A DNA stretch of 16,385 bases, taken from the NCBI GenBank assembly GCA_041485125.1, contig JBGPIT010000068.1, positions 1-16,385 on the forward strand, written 5' to 3'. Positions 13,631-16,385 of the stretch are shown in pieces; within the stretch, counting starts at the first letter, position 1, and each line of letters begins with the position of its first letter. The translations under genes were made by a program, and so were the position numbers. Origin of the DNA: JBGPIT01 sp041485125 (GTDB lineage: Bacteria; Desulfobacterota; Binatia; UTPRO1). The notes beneath the pieces were generated by a model. That model was given only the letters and a program-made list of their open reading frames with translations, searched no databases and was not told the DNA's origin.

Positions 13631-14679
13631 GGCGAGACCCTCTCGGAGCCTTCGTGGCCGTCGTCGCGCGGCGCGAACCGACCGCCGGCGCGCATCAGCT
13701 CGCGGAAGCTCACCGGCGTCTTGCCGTCGAGGACGACGTGGTCGAAGCGGCGGCGGCGCTCGATCGTCTTCGCGACGATCCAGTCGAGTCGGCGCCGCGC
13801 CTGCGCGCGCGGGAAGCCGCGAGCCGCCGCGTAGGCGCGATAGACGCGCAGCCGGTCCGTGAGGACCACGCCGCCCAGCACGACGCGATTCAGCTGGACC
13901 AAGTTCCGTCGCGCGCGCCACCACGGTGCGGCGGCGCGCACGAGCCGCGTGCGGTCGTGGTCGAGGAACGCGAGAGCCGCGACGCTGCGACCGCTCGGCG
14001 CCCGGCACGCGTCGACGGTCTGGCGCGACGGCGCCTCACCCGCGACGACCCAGACGTTCGACGGGACGAGATCGCCGGCGACGAAGCCGCGCGCGTGCAA
14101 GCGGGCGATCTCGGTGCCGAGGTCGCCGAGGAGCGCGCGTTTGGCGCGCAGCGCGGCCGCGAGCGTCGCGCGGCCGGCGTGCAAGCTCTCGCGCGCCAAG
14201 GCCGCCAGCAGCTCGGCGAGGGGCGTACCGTCGAGTGCGGCCGTCACCAGCCACGACCGCCGCACCCACGGCCCGCGTCGCTCCTCGCCGGCGGCGAGCA
14301 CCCGCGGCACACGGAAGCCGTCGGCGGCGAGATCGGCGCTGACGGCGGCGACGTGGCGCGCCTTCGAGCGCCGCGCGAGATCTTTCACGGCGGTCGCGAG
14401 ACGGTAGCGGCGATAGACCTTGACGTAGACGTCGCGGCCCCCGACGCCGACGCGATACGTCGCCGCGTGCTTGGAGCGATGGAGCGGCGTGCGGGCGCCC
14501 TCGATCGTCGCGACGACGGCGACCCACGCCCGCGCCTCGTCGCGCGATCCGCCGGGCTCCGCGTCGCCGCGCGGGCGTGATCCGGCGGGTGGCGTGGCGC
14601 GCTCGCGCGCGGGCGACGTCGCGCCGGTCGCGGCGTCGAGCCAGACGCGCCAGCCGTCGACCTGCACCGCGCGGGTCAC
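13627..14679 (-). CDS. lipopolysaccharide kinase family protein (Kdo/WaaP-like), copy 2
   Basis: A 350-residue protein-kinase-like protein, longer than copy 1 because of an N-terminal region (1-60) with a low-complexity, Pro/Arg/Gly-rich stretch (about 20-48) of unknown role. The kinase part has VYVKVYRR with Lys87, an arginine-rich patch (RRSKARH), FVAGDLVPSNVWVV (199-212) with catalytic Asp203 and Asn208, and FLDHDRT with metal ligand Asp240. The histidine normally two residues before the catalytic Asp is Ala201. WWRARRNLVQLNR (253-265) is a recurrent feature of Kdo/WaaP-type kinases. The GTG at 14677-14679 overlaps the heptosyltransferase stop as GTGA and has GAGG upstream. A position right after the heptosyltransferase supports action on the newly added heptose or on Kdo. 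The two copies differ enough to have distinct targets. Confidence 0.8.
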   Translation of the reverse strand: MTRAVQVDGWRVWLDAATGATSPARERATPPAGSRPRGDAEPGGSRDEARAWVAVVATIEGARTPLHRSKHAATYRVGVGGRDVYVKVYRRYRLATAVKDLARRSKARHVAAVSADLAADGFRVPRVLAAGEERRGPWVRRSWLVTAALDGTPLAELLAALARESLHAGRATLAAALRAKRALLGDLGTEIARLHARGFVAGDLVPSNVWVVAGEAPSRQTVDACRAPSGRSVAALAFLDHDRTRLVRAAAPWWRARRNLVQLNRVVLGGVVLTDRLRVYRAYAAARGFPRAQARRRLDWIVAKTIERRRRFDHVVLDGKTPVSFRELMRAGGRFAPRDDGHEGSERVSP

Positions 14680-15692
14680 CGCCGCGCCTCGAGCACCCGC
14701 GTGATCTGCGCCAGGACACGCTCCGGTGTGATGTCCTGCATGCACTGGCGGCCGATCGGACAGCTGCGGAGATAGCACGGCGCGCACGGCACCCGTCCGA
14801 CCAGGACGAGGTCCTCCGAACCGTACGGCGCGGAGCGGGCCGGTGTGGTCGCGCCCCACAGCGACACGACCGGCGTCCCCGCCGCGGCGGCGAGGTGCAT
14901 CGGACCCGAATCCGGGCCGACGGCGACCCGTGCACGGGCGAGAATGCCGTAGCTCTCGCGCAGCGTGGTCTTCGCGGTGAGATCGAGCGGCGCGCTCCGC
15001 GCCAGGCGGCGCACTTCCGCCGCGATCGCCGTGACGTCGGCGCCGCCGAGGAGGATCGTATCGAGGCCGCGCCGGTCGAGCTCGTCGGCGAGCTTGGCGA
15101 AGCCCTCCGGGAACCAGAGCCGGCTCTCCCAGGTCGACCCCAGGAAGAGCGCCGCGAACGGCCGGCTCCGCGCCGCGACCAGCGTCGCGACCCGTGCCTC
15201 CTCGTCGGCGCCGAGACGGATGTCGAACGACGGCGCCGCCTCCGGGAGCTCGAGCAGGGTCGCGAAGCGGAGATACTGCTCGAGCTTCCAGCCGCGCGAC
15301 TCGACCGGCTCGATCGTGTGCGTGTTCCAGAGCCAGTTGAGCTCCTTGGTGTTGCGGCGGTGGAACCCGATCCGCACCGGCGCACGCGAGGCGAAGCTCA
15401 CCAGACCGCTCTTCAGATGGCGCTGCAGATCGAGGGTGAGATCGAAGCCTTGCCGCCGTACTCGGCGCAGGAAGCGCCACAGCGCCGGCGCGCCGCCGTG
15501 GCGCTCGAAGAGGAGCACGTCGTCGAGCGCCGGATGGCCGGCGAGGATCGGCGCCGCCGTCGGCTCGACCGCCCACGCGATGTGCGCCCGCGGATAGCCG
15601 GCACGGAGCCGGTTCGCCAAGGGCAGCGCGCGGACGACGTCGCCGATCGCTCCCAGGAGGACGATCAGGATCCGGTCGGCGGGAACGCGCAT
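14676..15692 (-). CDS. GT9 family ADP-heptose:LPS heptosyltransferase
   Basis: A 338-residue GT-B heptosyltransferase, normal for WaaC/WaaF/WaaQ. It shows LLGAIGDVV (12-20), the acceptor-domain TLDLQRHLKSG (86-96) and RIGFHRRN, the donor-domain FLGSTWESRLWFPEGFAKL (183-201), LLGG (214-217), and GPDSGPMHLAAA (259-270), the signature ADP-heptose-binding block. The C-terminus has a cysteine group CAPC and SCPIGRQCM (303-318), common in the family and of unclear use. The enzyme transfers L-glycero-D-manno-heptose to Kdo or to heptose I at the cytosolic face. Which of WaaC, WaaF or WaaQ it represents cannot be told. The ATG at 15690-15692 starts 3 bp after the upstream gene's stop and heads the coupled series. 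Confidence 0.93.
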   Translation of the reverse strand: MRVPADRILIVLLGAIGDVVRALPLANRLRAGYPRAHIAWAVEPTAAPILAGHPALDDVLLFERHGGAPALWRFLRRVRRQGFDLTLDLQRHLKSGLVSFASRAPVRIGFHRRNTKELNWLWNTHTIEPVESRGWKLEQYLRFATLLELPEAAPSFDIRLGADEEARVATLVAARSRPFAALFLGSTWESRLWFPEGFAKLADELDRRGLDTILLGGADVTAIAAEVRRLARSAPLDLTAKTTLRESYGILARARVAVGPDSGPMHLAAAAGTPVVSLWGATTPARSAPYGSEDLVLVGRVPCAPCYLRSCPIGRQCMQDITPERVLAQITRVLEARR

Positions 15693-15695
15693 CCA

Positions 15696-16385
15696 CTATC
15701 CGGCGCGGCTCCGCGCCAAGCGCGCGCGAAGATAGAGCAGCGCCACCAGCGCGACGAGCGCGCCCCAGGTGACGGCCGACAGGGTCTCGAGCGTCTGCGC
15801 CGCGCCCTTGCCGACGATGCCGCGCACGGTGAGCGTCGTGAGCACGAAGGAGACGCCGAGCATCCAGGCGAGCCGCCGGCGATCGTCGCCGTCGAGACGG
15901 TACTCGCTCGCGCTCCCGGCCGCGGCGGGCGCGAAGGCCGCGCGCCACAAGGCGGTGTACGCCAGCAGCAGGAACACGAAGTAGTGCTTCCAGGCGAGCG
16001 GCGAGAACAGCACCGCGAGCGTGAGGACGATCGCGTACTCGACGATCACGACCGGGCTCGCCGGGTCGCGCGAGGCCCGCCGCGCCGTCGCGACGAAGAC
16101 CACGACGATCAGCGCCAGCAGGCCGTAGACCAGCGCCGCCACCACCGGGTCGTCCGATGCGGTGAGACGCTTGTGCGCCGCGCTCCAGAAGATCGCGCCG
16201 TGGGTGTAGAGCCGGTCGACCAGCGCATAGACCGACTGGTTGCCCTTGCGGACCGGCCAGCTGCCGCTCGCGATCTCGAGCCAGCGCCGCACGTACGCGA
16301 CGAAGCGCTCGGGACCGAAGACGAGGATTGGCGACAGGCTGACGAGCGCCGCGGTCGCCACCGCCGCGCCGAGCGCGGTCCACCA
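15696..16385 (-). CDS. multi-spanning membrane glycosyltransferase (GT87/DUF2029-like), C-terminal part
   Basis: The frame is open through the right edge, so about 229 C-terminal codons are present and the start is outside the window. At least five hydrophobic segments are visible: ALVSLSPILVFG; VAALVYGLLALIVVVFVA; a VVIVEYAIVLTLAVLFSPLAWKH..YF pair; LGVSFVLTTLT; and WGALVALVALLYL. The FSPLAWKHYFVFLLLAY segment is characteristic of GT87/DUF2029-type GT-C enzymes, which use polyprenyl-phosphate-linked sugars at the outer face of the inner membrane. The donor and aspartate-bearing N-terminal loop cannot be checked. It ends with TAG 3 bp before the heptosyltransferase start, so it is the most upstream visible gene of the envelope operon. 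Confidence 0.7.
   Translation of the reverse strand, partial: WWTALGAAVATAALVSLSPILVFGPERFVAYVRRWLEIASGSWPVRKGNQSVYALVDRLYTHGAIFWSAAHKRLTASDDPVVAALVYGLLALIVVVFVATARRASRDPASPVVIVEYAIVLTLAVLFSPLAWKHYFVFLLLAYTALWRAAFAPAAAGSASEYRLDGDDRRRLAWMLGVSFVLTTLTVRGIVGKGAAQTLETLSAVTWGALVALVALLYLRARLARSRAG

Noticed and set aside
14682..16383. Long upstream extension of the second LPS kinase frame through the heptosyltransferase and membrane protein genes
   Set aside because: The extension is Arg/Ala-rich out-of-frame translation of two recognisable genes; the GTG at 14677-14679 with GAGG upstream and the GTGA overlap is a better start.
1..16385. Search for CRISPR arrays, tRNA genes, transposases, phage or defence genes
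   Set aside because: No regularly spaced repeats, cloverleaf-like sequence, integrase, nuclease-helicase or toxin-antitoxin pair was seen by reading; a profile search would be needed to exclude minor ones.

Overview
The window is a GC-rich (roughly 70% by eye) bacterial segment from a diderm, since eight or nine consecutive genes build a lipopolysaccharide core. The gene order yicC-gmk-rel followed by ridA, with an LPS-core cluster upstream, resembles deltaproteobacterial-type lineages (Desulfobacterota, Myxococcota, Candidatus Binatota). That placement is inference; no rRNA or marker phylogeny is available here. I see no tRNA, rRNA, CRISPR array, insertion sequence, phage gene or integrase.

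Layout. One partial gene lies on the + strand at the left edge: the C-terminal end of an S9/prolyl-oligopeptidase hydrolase. Everything else is on the - strand and is read from right to left: a membrane GT-C glycosyltransferase cut by the right edge, a GT9 heptosyltransferase, a lipopolysaccharide-kinase-family protein, a sulfatase-fold protein, a WaaG-like GT4, a second LPS-kinase-family protein, a WaaE-like GT2, another GT4, and a heptose-7-phosphate kinase (hldA-type). After 36 bp come yicC, gmk and a bifunctional rel/spoT, then a 58-codon remnant of a short-chain dehydrogenase, a hydratase of the 2-keto-4-pentenoate hydratase family, ridA, and an orphan membrane-bound GAF histidine kinase.

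How the genes work together. The right-hand 9 kb makes and decorates the inner LPS core: activation of the heptose precursor, heptose transfer, hexose transfer, and probable phosphorylation. The genes are joined by ATGA, GTGA or TGATG overlaps or 1-3 bp gaps, so they are almost certainly one translationally coupled operon. The middle block combines an RNA endonuclease (YicC), GMP kinase and the (p)ppGpp synthetase/hydrolase, with gmk and rel overlapping by 4 bp; rpoZ, usually found between them, is absent. The left block looks like an accessory insertion (SDR remnant plus hydratase) between rel and ridA.

The most noteworthy signals are a near-consensus sigma-54 promoter upstream of the histidine kinase, the cleanly truncated SDR, the sulfatase-fold protein with Thr where sulfatases have Cys/Ser, and two LPS kinases that both lack the catalytic-loop histidine. 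I do not see a clearly new multi-gene system; most of the window is ordinary envelope and housekeeping biology with a few odd details. The very long alternative reading frames that run antisense to the real genes are a GC-content effect.
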